Below are positions 42,963 to 50,800 of a stretch of DNA of 64,000 bases, in pieces. Every line of letters starts with the position of its first letter. Position 1 is the first letter of the stretch. Where the stretch lies: contig NZ_BAFZ01000163.1 of assembly GCF_000308575.1 (NCBI RefSeq), forward strand, positions 1-64,000. Direction: 5' to 3'. The position numbers and the translations under genes are program-made. A model generated the notes under the pieces. That model had not been told where the DNA came from. It was given only the letters and a program-made list of their open reading frames with translations, and searched no databases. This DNA is from Nocardia exalbida NBRC 100660 (GTDB lineage: Bacteria; Actinomycetota; Actinomycetes; Mycobacteriales; Mycobacteriaceae).

Positions 42963-44414
42963 TCAGGCGTGCGCGGCCGCGGGCTCGAGTTCGGCGGTGT
43001 CCAGCGGCGGCTCGGTGGGCTTGCGGACCGGAATGGCCAGCGCGACCAGTGCGGCGAGCACGGAGACTCCGCACCCGATCAGCAGCCCGGTGCGGAAACC
43101 GGCCTCGGTGGGGATGGTGTGTCCACCGAGACGGGTGCTCATCTGCGCGAGGACGACTCCGACGACCGCCGCGGACACCGTGGTCCCGATCGAGCGCATC
43201 AAAGTGTTGAAGCTGTTGGCCGACGCGGTTTCCGACAGCGGGACCGCGCCCATGATGAGCGCGGGCATGGAGCCGTAGGCGAGGCCGACGCCACCGCTGC
43301 ACACGCACGTCACGACGAGCAGACCCCAGGTCGATCCCAGCAGTAGGACCGATGAGCCGTACCCGAGGGCGATGACGATGCTGCCCACGATGAGCGTCAC
43401 CTTCGGGCCGCGCGCGGCCGAAAGCCGGGCGCCCAGCGGGGAAACCGCCATCATCACCAGACCGGCGGGGGCCATCCACAATCCCATCGCCAGCATGGAC
43501 TGCCCGAGGCCGTAACCGGTGACCACCGGCAGTTGCAGCAGCTGCGGGATGATCAGCGACTGCGCGTACATGGCGAACCCGACCACGATCGAGGCGGCGT
43601 TGGTCAGCAGCACCTGCTTGCGCGCGGTCACTCGCAGATCCACCAGCGGGTCGGCGGTTCGCAGTTCCCACCAGCCCCAGACCGCCAGGACCAGGATCGC
43701 GGTCGCGAACAGGCCGAGGGTGGTTCCGCTCGTCCAGCCCCAGTCGGCGCCCTTGGACACCGCGAGCAACAGGCACACCAGCGCGGTGCCCAAGCCGAGC
43801 GCGCCGAGTACGTCGAACCCGCCGCCTCCGCGCGCCGGGATGGGGGGCACCAGCAGCCAGATCAGCGTGGCCACGCCGGCGCTGAGCACGGCCGAGCCCC
43901 AGAACAGCACGCGCCAGCTGGCGTTCTCGGCGACCGCGGCGGCGATCGGAAGCCCCAGCGCGCCACCGATCCCCATCGAGGCGCTCATCACCGCGATGGA
44001 CGTGCCGAGCCGCTCGGTGGGCAGGAGGTCCCGCAGCGCGCTGATGCCCAGTGGCACGACGCCCATGCCGATGCCCTGCAGGCCGCGTCCGGCGATCATC
44101 GGTACGACCGAACTCGCCAGCGCGCAGACCAGCGATCCGCCGATGAGCGGCACCGTGCACGCGAGCAGCATGCGCCGCTTGCCGTAGAGATCGCCGAGGC
44201 GGCCGGTGATCGGCGTGGCCACCGCACCGGCGAGCAGTGTCGCCGTGATGACCCAGGAGGCGTTGGACGGCGTGGCGTCCAGGAGCCGGGGGAGGTCCCC
44301 GATGAGGGGCACCACCAAGGTCTGCATCAGGGCGGCGACGATGCCCGCCGCCGCGAGTACACCGACTATGCCCTCGGACCGAACTTCCGATGGTGCTGCC
44401 ACGCGGATCTCCAC
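42963..44414 (-). CDS. EmrB/QacA-type MFS drug-efflux transporter
   Basis: The product has 483 residues and about 14 hydrophobic segments. The MFS motif A-like loop is GRLGDLYGKRRMLL (about 71-84), and motif C-like glycines follow in ASMGIGGALGLPIAAAVAEN. The length and helix number fit DHA2 multidrug:proton antiporters. It starts at GTG 44414 and is divergent from a MarR gene; two TTGCATTATGCA palindromes lie between them. Its natural substrate is unknown. The C-terminal tail is acidic and short. Confidence 0.92.
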   Translation of the reverse strand: MEIRVAAPSEVRSEGIVGVLAAAGIVAALMQTLVVPLIGDLPRLLDATPSNASWVITATLLAGAVATPITGRLGDLYGKRRMLLACTVPLIGGSLVCALASSVVPMIAGRGLQGIGMGVVPLGISALRDLLPTERLGTSIAVMSASMGIGGALGLPIAAAVAENASWRVLFWGSAVLSAGVATLIWLLVPPIPARGGGGFDVLGALGLGTALVCLLLAVSKGADWGWTSGTTLGLFATAILVLAVWGWWELRTADPLVDLRVTARKQVLLTNAASIVVGFAMYAQSLIIPQLLQLPVVTGYGLGQSMLAMGLWMAPAGLVMMAVSPLGARLSAARGPKVTLIVGSIVIALGYGSSVLLLGSTWGLLVVTCVCSGGVGLAYGSMPALIMGAVPLSETASANSFNTLMRSIGTTVSAAVVGVVLAQMSTRLGGHTIPTEAGFRTGLLIGCGVSVLAALVALAIPVRKPTEPPLDTAELEPAAAHA

Positions 44415-44431
44415 TCTCTCTTGGACTCGTG

Positions 44432-44479
44432 TGTACAGTACATATTCATTGCATTATGCACAAGGATTGCATTATGCAA
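44432..44479. promoter_or_regulatory. Candidate MarR operator cluster
   Basis: TTGCATTATGCAC (44449-44461) and TTGCATTATGCAA (44467-44479) are 18 bases apart; the second is a perfect palindrome around a central T. A further palindromic TGTACAGTACA lies at 44432-44442. All are in the intergenic region between the efflux and MarR genes, which are divergently transcribed. Confidence 0.72.
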
Positions 44480-44557
44480 ATACGCTGGTCCGGGTAGGCG
44501 GGTGTGGTATACGTGCGGAGATGAGCCCGTAGCGGCGGATATCGGCAGGAGCGTTGT

Positions 44558-45007
44558 GTGGACAAGCCTGTATCTTCGGTGGAGTTCGAAACCATGCTGC
44601 TGGGGCGGCACAGCCTCAGCGCCAAGGCCCGCCGGGGCAGCGGCCACCTCGACCGCAGCGCCTACACGGTGCTGAGCAGGCTGCGAGTGCAGGGCCCGAT
44701 GTCCGTGGGCGAACTCAGCGACGCCTTCGGTCTGGACACCTCCACGCTGCACCGCCAGACGACCGCCATGCGCGAAGCCGGTCTCGTCGAACGCATTCCG
44801 GATCCGGGCGGCGGCATGGCGCGCAAGTTCCGCCTCACCGCCGAGGGCGGGCGCCGGCTCGATGCCGAACGCGCCTACAACGTCCGCGCTCTCGAAAGCG
44901 TGCTGTCGGACTGGACCGCCGAGGACGTCGCAGCGTTCGCCGGATTCCTGAAGCGGTTCAACACCGACATCGAACGCATCGACAAGCGTCCATGGCCCCG
45001 GCCGTGA
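44558..45007 (+). CDS. MarR-family transcriptional regulator
   Basis: The product has 149 residues. The winged helix is visible in LDRSAYTVLSRLRVQGPMSVGE, LSDAFGLDTSTLHRQTTAM, then the wing IPDPGGGMARKFRLTAEG. Helices at both ends would dimerise. The GTG start follows AGGAG by about six bases. It is divergent from an MFS drug-efflux gene with a cluster of matching operators between, so it very likely represses that pump until a toxic compound binds. Confidence 0.92.
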   Translation: MDKPVSSVEFETMLLGRHSLSAKARRGSGHLDRSAYTVLSRLRVQGPMSVGELSDAFGLDTSTLHRQTTAMREAGLVERIPDPGGGMARKFRLTAEGGRRLDAERAYNVRALESVLSDWTAEDVAAFAGFLKRFNTDIERIDKRPWPRP

Positions 45008-45093
45008 ACGCGTGCCGCACCGCCCGCCCACGCACACGAAATCTCCACAAATGACGCCGGTTCTCTCCACAACCGGTGGTTAGGGTTCGGTGC

Positions 45094-45789
45094 ATGGAAC
45101 ACAGCGCACCGGCGCACCCCGCACGGCGGATCCTGGTCGTGGACGACGAGATGACCATCGCCGCATCCGTCGCGGCACGCCTGCGGGCGGAGGGGTTCAC
45201 CGTCGAGCTGGCCCACGACGGCCCTTCTGCCGTCGCCGCCGCCGAGGCCGTCGACCCGGACCTGGTGGTGCTCGACGTCATGCTGCCGGGATTCGACGGG
45301 CTGGAGGTGTGCCGTCGCATTCAGGCGCGTCGCGCGGTGCCCGTGCTCATGCTGACCGCGCGCGCCGATGAAACCGACCAGCTAGTCGGCTTGGGTGTCG
45401 GCGCGGACGACTATCTGACGAAGCCGTTTTCGCTGCGCGTGCTCGCCGCCCGGGTGCACGCGCTGTTGCGCCGGATGGACCGGGCGGCCGACCGCGACGG
45501 TGCGACGATCCTGGTCGGTGACCTCCGCATCGATGTCGACCAGCGCCGGGTCTGGCGTGCGGAGGTGGAGGCGTTGCTCACGCCGCTGGAATTCGATCTG
45601 CTCGCCCGGCTGGCCCGGCGCCCGCGCATGGTGCTCGCGCGGGAGCGACTGCTCGAAGACGTCTGGGACTGGTCCGACGCGGCGGGCACCCGCGCGGTCG
45701 ACAGCCATATCAAGGCGTTGCGCCGCAAACTCGGCGCCGACCTGATCCGCACTGTGCGCGGCGTCGGATACGCCCTGGAAGCCCGATGA
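45094..45789 (+). CDS. OmpR/PhoB-type response regulator
   Basis: The product has 231 residues. The receiver domain contains VVDDEMTI, phosphorylatable Asp61 (VVLDVMLPGFDG), Thr in LMLTARAD and Lys in DDYLTKPFS. The winged-helix output domain ends with VDSHIKALRRKLGADLIRTVRGVGYALE. ATG 45094 is preceded by TAGGGT at 45081-45086, a TANNNT -10 exactly placed for a leaderless message. The gene overlaps the histidine kinase gene by four bases. Confidence 0.93.
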   Translation: MEHSAPAHPARRILVVDDEMTIAASVAARLRAEGFTVELAHDGPSAVAAAEAVDPDLVVLDVMLPGFDGLEVCRRIQARRAVPVLMLTARADETDQLVGLGVGADDYLTKPFSLRVLAARVHALLRRMDRAADRDGATILVGDLRIDVDQRRVWRAEVEALLTPLEFDLLARLARRPRMVLARERLLEDVWDWSDAAGTRAVDSHIKALRRKLGADLIRTVRGVGYALEAR

Positions 45790-46871
45790 GCGCCGGTCCC
45801 GAGAACGCGCCGCGGGCACGGAAGACGATGTCCGGCACCGTTTCCGGCGAGTGGCGCAGGCTCGGCGACGGGGTGGCCGAGCTGCTGCCGCGGCCGCTGG
45901 ACCCGGTGAAGTCGATCAAGCTGAAGCTCGCGATCCTCATGCTGTGCTCCGGCGGTGTCGCGTTCGGGTTCTTCCGATTCAAGATCGGGTGGCTGCCGCC
46001 GCGCACCACGCTCACCGCGGTGGTGATCGCGTTGATCACCTCGCAGTTTCTCGCCCACGGCATCACCAGGCCGCTGCGGGAGATGACCGCGGCGGCGAAG
46101 CGGATGGCCCACGGCGACTACACCTTGCGGGTACGGGCGAGTTCGCGCGACGAAGTCGGGCAACTCGCCGAGGCGTTCAACCAGATGGCCGCCGACCTGG
46201 CGGCGGCCGACCGGCAACGCCGCGATCTGATCGCGAACGTGTCGCACGAATTGCGCACTCCGATCACGGCGTTGCACGCGGTGCTGGAGAACCTGGTGGA
46301 CGGCGTCTCCCAACCCGACCCGGCGACCCTGCGCACCGCGCTGGCCCAGACCGAACGGCTGACGCTGCTCGTCTCGGAATTGCTCGACCTCTCCAGCATC
46401 GAAGCGGGCGCCTTCCCGCTCGATCGTGAGGATCTGCCGATCGCGCCGCTGCTGGCCGACGTCATCGCCGAAGCGGAGGTCATGACCGCCGCGCTCGGAC
46501 GCGGCGTGCGCTTCCGCACCGACGTGCTGCCCGGCGCCGCCCGCGTGTACGCCGACCGTGCCCGCCTGCATCAGGTGCTGCTCAACCTGCTCGACAACGC
46601 CGCCAGGCATGGGCCCGCGGGTGGGGAAGTGCGCCTGGCCGTGCGCGCATCGCAAGGCGAGATCGTGATCGACGTCGAGGACGACGGCCCCGGCATTCCG
46701 CTCGCCGAACGCGCCCAGGTGTTCGACCGGTTCACCAGAGGCGGCCGCACCGCGGGCGGAGGCACCGGACTTGGCCTGGCCATCTCCCGGTGGGTGGTCG
46801 ACCTGCACGGCGGCACCATCGCGGTCGCCGATCCCGGCTCCCGCATCCGGGTGGTTCTGCCCGGACGCTGA
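45786..46871 (+). CDS. HAMP-containing sensor histidine kinase
   Basis: The product has 361 residues. Two hydrophobic segments (about 46-64 and 73-92) are joined by only about ten residues, so there is almost no extracellular sensing domain. HAMP covers about 92-145. The phospho-acceptor is His154 (NVSHELRTPI). The ATPase shows NLLDNAARHG, DDGPGIP and GGTGLGLAIS. The partner is the response regulator encoded upstream. With so short an outer loop, the signal is likely sensed in the membrane or through a partner, such as the DUF4173 protein next door. Confidence 0.92.
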   Translation: MSAGPENAPRARKTMSGTVSGEWRRLGDGVAELLPRPLDPVKSIKLKLAILMLCSGGVAFGFFRFKIGWLPPRTTLTAVVIALITSQFLAHGITRPLREMTAAAKRMAHGDYTLRVRASSRDEVGQLAEAFNQMAADLAAADRQRRDLIANVSHELRTPITALHAVLENLVDGVSQPDPATLRTALAQTERLTLLVSELLDLSSIEAGAFPLDREDLPIAPLLADVIAEAEVMTAALGRGVRFRTDVLPGAARVYADRARLHQVLLNLLDNAARHGPAGGEVRLAVRASQGEIVIDVEDDGPGIPLAERAQVFDRFTRGGRTAGGGTGLGLAISRWVVDLHGGTIAVADPGSRIRVVLPGR

Positions 46872-46945
46872 TCTGCCACACCACCCGACCCGGACCGCAG
46901 GCGCGGACCCGGGGTGATTCCGCACGCCTATCGAAGGAACGAACC

Positions 46946-48598
46946 GTGCCGCCAGAACCCGAACCAGCGTCGGCGCCCGACCCGGTGTCAACCGCATCCG
47001 CGCCATCCGCAACCGATTCCAGCGCAGCCCCCGCCACGCCGGCATCGGTGTGGGCGCCGCCGGGGCACTCAGGGGTCGCGGTGGCCGAGGCGCGTCCGGA
47101 GAACGCCGGTCCGCCGGTGGCCGGGCCGATACTTCCCCCGCGTCCGTCCAAATGGCGAGGGGTCTCTTGCCCTCCCGGGGTGGCGCTCGCCGCGCTCGTC
47201 TCCGGATCGGCCGCCGCGGTTCTGATCCACTGGGACCGGCCCGGCATCGGGTGGCTCCTCGCGGCCGGTGTCGCCGCGACGGCGGTGTTCCTCGTCGACC
47301 GCAATGCCCGCAGCCGAGCGGCGAGCACGACGAGCGATGGTGCGGTCGAGGCGACGTCCGGACGACAGACGGCCCGCACCGGTTCTCCTCGGTTCAACGC
47401 GGGGCGGCTGTGGTGGGCAGCGCTCGCCCTCGCCCTGCTCGCGGTAGGTGCTGTCCGCGCCGCGGGCTGGTTGTTTGCGTTGTGCGTGGTCGCGGCTGGT
47501 GTCGCCGGTTCGCTGGCGGTCGTCGCACGCCGCTCGGCGAACGGCATCCTCTACGACACGTTCGCCGTCTGGCTCGCGGCGGCGCCCGCGGTGCCGTGGG
47601 CATACGCCGGTACCGCCCGCGTGCGTAGCGGGAACGCGCCGCGTGCGCGGCGGCTCGGGCTGTCGGTAGCGGTGACCGTCGCGCTGCTCACGGTGTTCGT
47701 TGCGCTGCTCGGCAGCGCCGACGCCATGTTCGCGGCGTTGCTCGAGACCGTGACGCCGGACGTGGACATGCCGTCGGCGGCGCGCTGGATCGCACTGTTC
47801 GCGGTGGCCGGTCTCGGCACGCTCGGCGCACTGTTCCTGCTGGCGGGCCCGCCGCCGCCCGCCACAGCGGCGGTAGCGGGGCGAACGTTGCGCCGATCGG
47901 AATGGGCGCTGCCGGTCGGTGCGCTCGCGGTCCTGTTCGCGGCGTTCGTCGCGACCCAGTTCGTGGTGCTCTTCGGTGGCGACGACTACGTCCAGGAGAC
48001 GTCGGGCCTGACCTACGCCGAGTACGCGCGCACCGGTTTCTGGCAACTGTCGGCCGTCACCGTGCTGACCCTCGCGGTGCTGATGGTCGTGCTGCGCTGG
48101 GCGGCCCAGGACACTGCCGCCGACCGGTGGTGGCTGCGGGGGCTGCTGGTGGCGGTGAGTGTGCTTGCGCTGGTGATCGTCGCCTCGGCGCTCGGCCGGA
48201 TGTGGACCTATCAGCAGGCCTACGGGTTCACGGTGCTGCGCCTGCTGGTGGAAGTCTGCGAACTGTGGCTCGGCCTGGTCTACGTCTTGGTGTCGGCCGC
48301 GGTCCTGCGGCTGCGCCGGGCGTGGTTGCCGCGTGCCGTGGTGGGCACCGCGATGGCGACGCTGCTGGCGCTGGCCGTCCTGGACCCGGAGCGGTTGATC
48401 GCCGAGAAGAACATCGATCGCTGGCAGCGGGGCAAAACGCTGGACACCGAATACCTGGTGACCCTCTCGCCGGACATCCTGCCCGCGACCGATCGGCTGC
48501 CCGAGCCGCTGCGCACGCAGGTGCGAACCGGCCTGCGCGCGGACCTCGACGGGGATGGCTGGCAGAGCTGGAATCTGTCCCGGGCGAGAGCGCGGTGA
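46946..48598 (+). CDS. DUF4153/DUF4173-family membrane protein
   Basis: The product has 550 residues. A Pro/Ala-rich, disordered N-terminus of about 75 residues is followed by about 12 membrane helices. Signatures include DYVQETSGLTYAEYARTGFW and QLSAVTVLTLAVL near 350-390, then RMWTYQQAYGFTVLRLLV and a C-terminal soluble part with NIDRWQRGKTLDTEYLVTLSPD. These match the DUF4173 group, often found next to two-component systems. The gene follows the kinase by 74 bases with AAGGAA before its GTG. Its biochemical role is unknown. Confidence 0.82.
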   Translation: MPPEPEPASAPDPVSTASAPSATDSSAAPATPASVWAPPGHSGVAVAEARPENAGPPVAGPILPPRPSKWRGVSCPPGVALAALVSGSAAAVLIHWDRPGIGWLLAAGVAATAVFLVDRNARSRAASTTSDGAVEATSGRQTARTGSPRFNAGRLWWAALALALLAVGAVRAAGWLFALCVVAAGVAGSLAVVARRSANGILYDTFAVWLAAAPAVPWAYAGTARVRSGNAPRARRLGLSVAVTVALLTVFVALLGSADAMFAALLETVTPDVDMPSAARWIALFAVAGLGTLGALFLLAGPPPPATAAVAGRTLRRSEWALPVGALAVLFAAFVATQFVVLFGGDDYVQETSGLTYAEYARTGFWQLSAVTVLTLAVLMVVLRWAAQDTAADRWWLRGLLVAVSVLALVIVASALGRMWTYQQAYGFTVLRLLVEVCELWLGLVYVLVSAAVLRLRRAWLPRAVVGTAMATLLALAVLDPERLIAEKNIDRWQRGKTLDTEYLVTLSPDILPATDRLPEPLRTQVRTGLRADLDGDGWQSWNLSRARAR

Positions 48599-48608
48599 GC
48601 TCCCGTGC

Positions 48609-48624
48609 AATACACTTGTATTAT
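48609..48624 (+). promoter_or_regulatory. Operator-like palindrome overlapping the -10 of the toxin-antitoxin-like pair
   Basis: AATACA and TGTATT (48609-48614, 48617-48622) form a perfect 6-2-6 inverted repeat. It overlaps a TATTAT -10 (48619-48624) placed eight bases before the GTG at 48633, predicting a leaderless message and direct repression by the ribbon-helix-helix protein. Confidence 0.55.
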
Positions 48625-48632
48625 CGCTGATC

Positions 48633-48911
48633 GTGGGTTATAACTGGCCTGAGTGGGCACTGTTGTCGCTGGTGGGGATCGACCCTCGCGAAGTGCTGCA
48701 GGTGCTCATGGGCGCCCGCCGATGGCCTCGGCGGGCGCGTGGCCGGAACGAACTCGCGGTCCTGACGGTGTGGGGCCGAACCGAAACGGGCCGGCCGCTC
48801 ATCGTCGCTGTCCGCCGCACCGAAGGCTGGCAGTGGGACATCCTGGGCGCGGTCGAGATGACCGAAGCCCAGGTGGCCGAACTCGAGCGTTGGGAGCACG
48901 CCGATGACTGA
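48633..48911 (+). CDS. Toxin-like protein (BrnT/RelE-like fold suspected)
   Basis: The product has 92 residues, starting GYNWPEWALLSLVGIDPREV after the initiator. A basic ARRWPRRARGR patch follows, then beta strands LAVLTVWGRTETGRPLIVAV and WQWDILGAVEMTEAQV. The order of a short helix and antiparallel strands with a GRTETGRPL turn recalls BrnT-type toxins, though similarity is weak. Its stop overlaps the start of a ribbon-helix-helix gene by eight bases. There is no ribosome binding site, consistent with a leaderless start. Confidence 0.65.
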   Translation: MGYNWPEWALLSLVGIDPREVLQVLMGARRWPRRARGRNELAVLTVWGRTETGRPLIVAVRRTEGWQWDILGAVEMTEAQVAELERWEHADD

Positions 48912-49227
48912 CTATCCGACGAACCCCGAGGACGTCCGGGACTTCCTGTCCGGTCTGGAATACAGCGACGCGCCCGTCGACCCGGCCGAGCTGCCCCCGC
49001 CGCTGCGCGCCGAGGACACGGTCACCGTCACCACGTCGCTGCGCATCCCGCTGGATCTGCACCAGCGCGTCAAGAAGGCCGCCGAGCAGCGCAACGTGAC
49101 CATGTCCGCACTCATTCGCGACTGGATCGAACTGGAGCTGGCCGCGTTGGAGAACGACCAGCCCATTTCGCGCGCCGACGCCCTGCGGGCACTGGCCGCT
49201 CTGCATCCGCTGCGGCAGTCGGCTTGA
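48904..49227 (+). CDS. Ribbon-helix-helix antitoxin-like protein
   Basis: The product has 107 residues. The ribbon-helix-helix (about 40-80) reads VTVTTSLRIPLDLHQRVKKA, then AEQRNVTMSALIRDWIELEL. The N-terminal 35 residues are acidic and could neutralise the toxin. Gene order, toxin first with antitoxin overlapping, is that of BrnTA-like modules. The palindrome upstream of the pair would be its operator. Confidence 0.78.
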   Translation: MTDYPTNPEDVRDFLSGLEYSDAPVDPAELPPPLRAEDTVTVTTSLRIPLDLHQRVKKAAEQRNVTMSALIRDWIELELAALENDQPISRADALRALAALHPLRQSA

Positions 49228-49245
49228 CCTGCCGCCGCGACGGCG

Positions 49246-50079
49246 TCACCGGTCGCCGCGGGTGAGAACCGAGTCGAGCCGGGCGGCGAACTCGTCGGGT
49301 GCGCTGCGGTAGCCGACGTGATCGCCCGCGAACTCGACGAGGACCAGCCCGAGTTTCTTCGCCAGCGCGGCATTCGGGAGCGCCGGGAAGGTGCCTCGCG
49401 ATTCGCGCCCGACCCCGAGCACCAGGCGGTCCGCCGATGCGCGCAACGCCGCGAGATCCGGGGTGTAGCGGGGATACTGCCTCAGCTCGTGCTCCATCCA
49501 GAACACCAGGTTGCGCTGGATCCGCCGCACCATCTCGACGGCTTGCGGCGGCAGTTGCTCGCCCGGCGGAGGTGGCGCGATCCGCAGACCGACGCCCTTC
49601 GCGAACGCCGCCATGGCCGCGGCCGTGCCCTCGATCCTGCTCTGCTCGTGGATGCCGTCCAGGAAGGTCAGCCACTTCTCGGCATCGGGCAGCAGCGTGG
49701 CCAGCGGTGGTTCGTGCGCGACGAGCGTGCGCACCAGTTCCGGCCGGGCACGCAGCAATTCGAGTGCCACGATCGCGCCCGAGCTGCTGCCGAGCACGTG
49801 GGCAGGCTGGTCGGTCAGGTGGGTGAGCAGCGCCGCGGCGTCCAGGCCGTCGGTGACCACGCGATCGTCCGGCGGTCCGTCGAGGGGGCTGCGGGTGAAA
49901 CCGCGCCGGTCGTAGGAGACCACTCGGTAGCGGTCGGCGAGATGTTCGGCGATGCCGTCGAAAGTTCCGGCGTCGCCGTTGCCGCCAGGGATCAGCAACA
50001 ACAGCGGTCCGGCGCCGCGGACCTCGTAGTAGAGGGTGGCGCCGGGGACGGCGAGGGTGTGCTGGGACGGTACGTCCAT
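49246..50079 (-). CDS. Alpha/beta hydrolase
   Basis: The product has 277 residues. The oxyanion loop is LLIPGGNGDAGTF (about 28-40). The nucleophile elbow reads LGSSSGAIVAL (about 96-106), with the acid probably in LVLGVGRESRGTF and His in FAGDHVGYRSAP (about 250). It is a typical soluble esterase/epoxide-hydrolase-like enzyme without signal peptide. AGGAG nine bases upstream favours ATG 50079 over an upstream ATG at 50142. Substrate unknown. A short inverted repeat upstream may be an operator. Confidence 0.88.
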   Translation of the reverse strand: MDVPSQHTLAVPGATLYYEVRGAGPLLLLIPGGNGDAGTFDGIAEHLADRYRVVSYDRRGFTRSPLDGPPDDRVVTDGLDAAALLTHLTDQPAHVLGSSSGAIVALELLRARPELVRTLVAHEPPLATLLPDAEKWLTFLDGIHEQSRIEGTAAAMAAFAKGVGLRIAPPPPGEQLPPQAVEMVRRIQRNLVFWMEHELRQYPRYTPDLAALRASADRLVLGVGRESRGTFPALPNAALAKKLGLVLVEFAGDHVGYRSAPDEFAARLDSVLTRGDR

Positions 50080-50152
50080 CGGAAATGCTCCTGGAAGAAG
50101 GGACAGTTGCCGCAGTGCCTCCCGGATGACCGGCGTCTCCACCGTAACGAAA

Positions 50153-50169
50153 CTTGCACGGCACGCAAG
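50153..50169. promoter_or_regulatory. Inverted repeat upstream of the hydrolase
   Basis: CTTGC-N7-GCAAG lies about 75-90 bases before ATG 50079 in an AT-richer patch that contains likely promoter sequence. It could bind a regulator; none is encoded nearby. Confidence 0.35.
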
Positions 50170-50302
50170 ATTACGTGATCGGAAAGGTTTGTGTCAGACC
50201 AGATCAGGGGCCTCGGCATGCCGAAATAACTGTGGCGGCGGGTAATCGGATGGCGTAGGGGCATTGGGCCTTCGTCCGTCCGACTGCGGCGGCCCGGCGA
50301 TA

Positions 50303-50800
50303 TCAGGTCGGCTCGGCCTGCGCGATCCCGTCCAGCGCCCGGCGCACCGCATCGGCCGGATCGGCCGCGACCACCGTGGCAGCCACCGGTCGCCCCTTCG
50401 CGTCGCGAATCTCCCAACCGCCCAGGGAGACCACCGGAATCCCGCCGCGCCGCCGCGCGAGCGCGACCTCCGACAGCGTGCCCCACGAGCCGCCGATGAC
50501 GATCACCGCGTCCGCCGACTCGACGAGGATCGCGTTGCGCGCCTCACCCATGTTCGTGAACAGCACCGCCGACAATCCGGGACACACCGCGCCGCGATCG
50601 GTATCCGGGCGCACGCCGATCACGAGCCCGCCGGCCTCGGCGGTGCCTGCGGCGACCGCGGCCATCACGCCGGTACCGCCACCGCACAGCACGGTCACCC
50701 CCGCCCGCGCCAAGAGCCCGCCGGCCGCGCGCGCCCACTCCGCTTCCTGCTGCGTGCACTCTCTCGGTCCGCAGACCGCGACCTGCCGCACCGGCCTCAC
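50303..50800 (-). CDS. LOG-like (TIGR00725/SLOG fold) protein
   Basis: The product has 165 residues. It has a Rossmann-like LOG fold with VAVCGPRECTQQEAEWARAA, the nucleotide loop VLCGGGTGVMAAVAAG (about 36-51), IGVRPDT and the IGGSWGTLSEVALARRRGG segment. True cytokinin-forming LOG proteins carry PGGxGTxxE; here it is GGSWGTLSE, so the ligand or reaction may differ. GTG 50800 overlaps the DUF72 stop by four bases (GTGA), so the two are translationally coupled. Confidence 0.85.
   Translation of the reverse strand: MRPVRQVAVCGPRECTQQEAEWARAAGGLLARAGVTVLCGGGTGVMAAVAAGTAEAGGLVIGVRPDTDRGAVCPGLSAVLFTNMGEARNAILVESADAVIVIGGSWGTLSEVALARRRGGIPVVSLGGWEIRDAKGRPVAATVVAADPADAVRRALDGIAQAEPT

Noticed and set aside
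50143..50175. CGTAA and TTACG flanking the CTTGC-N7-GCAAG repeat
   Set aside because: The two palindromes have different centres, so they do not form one larger operator.
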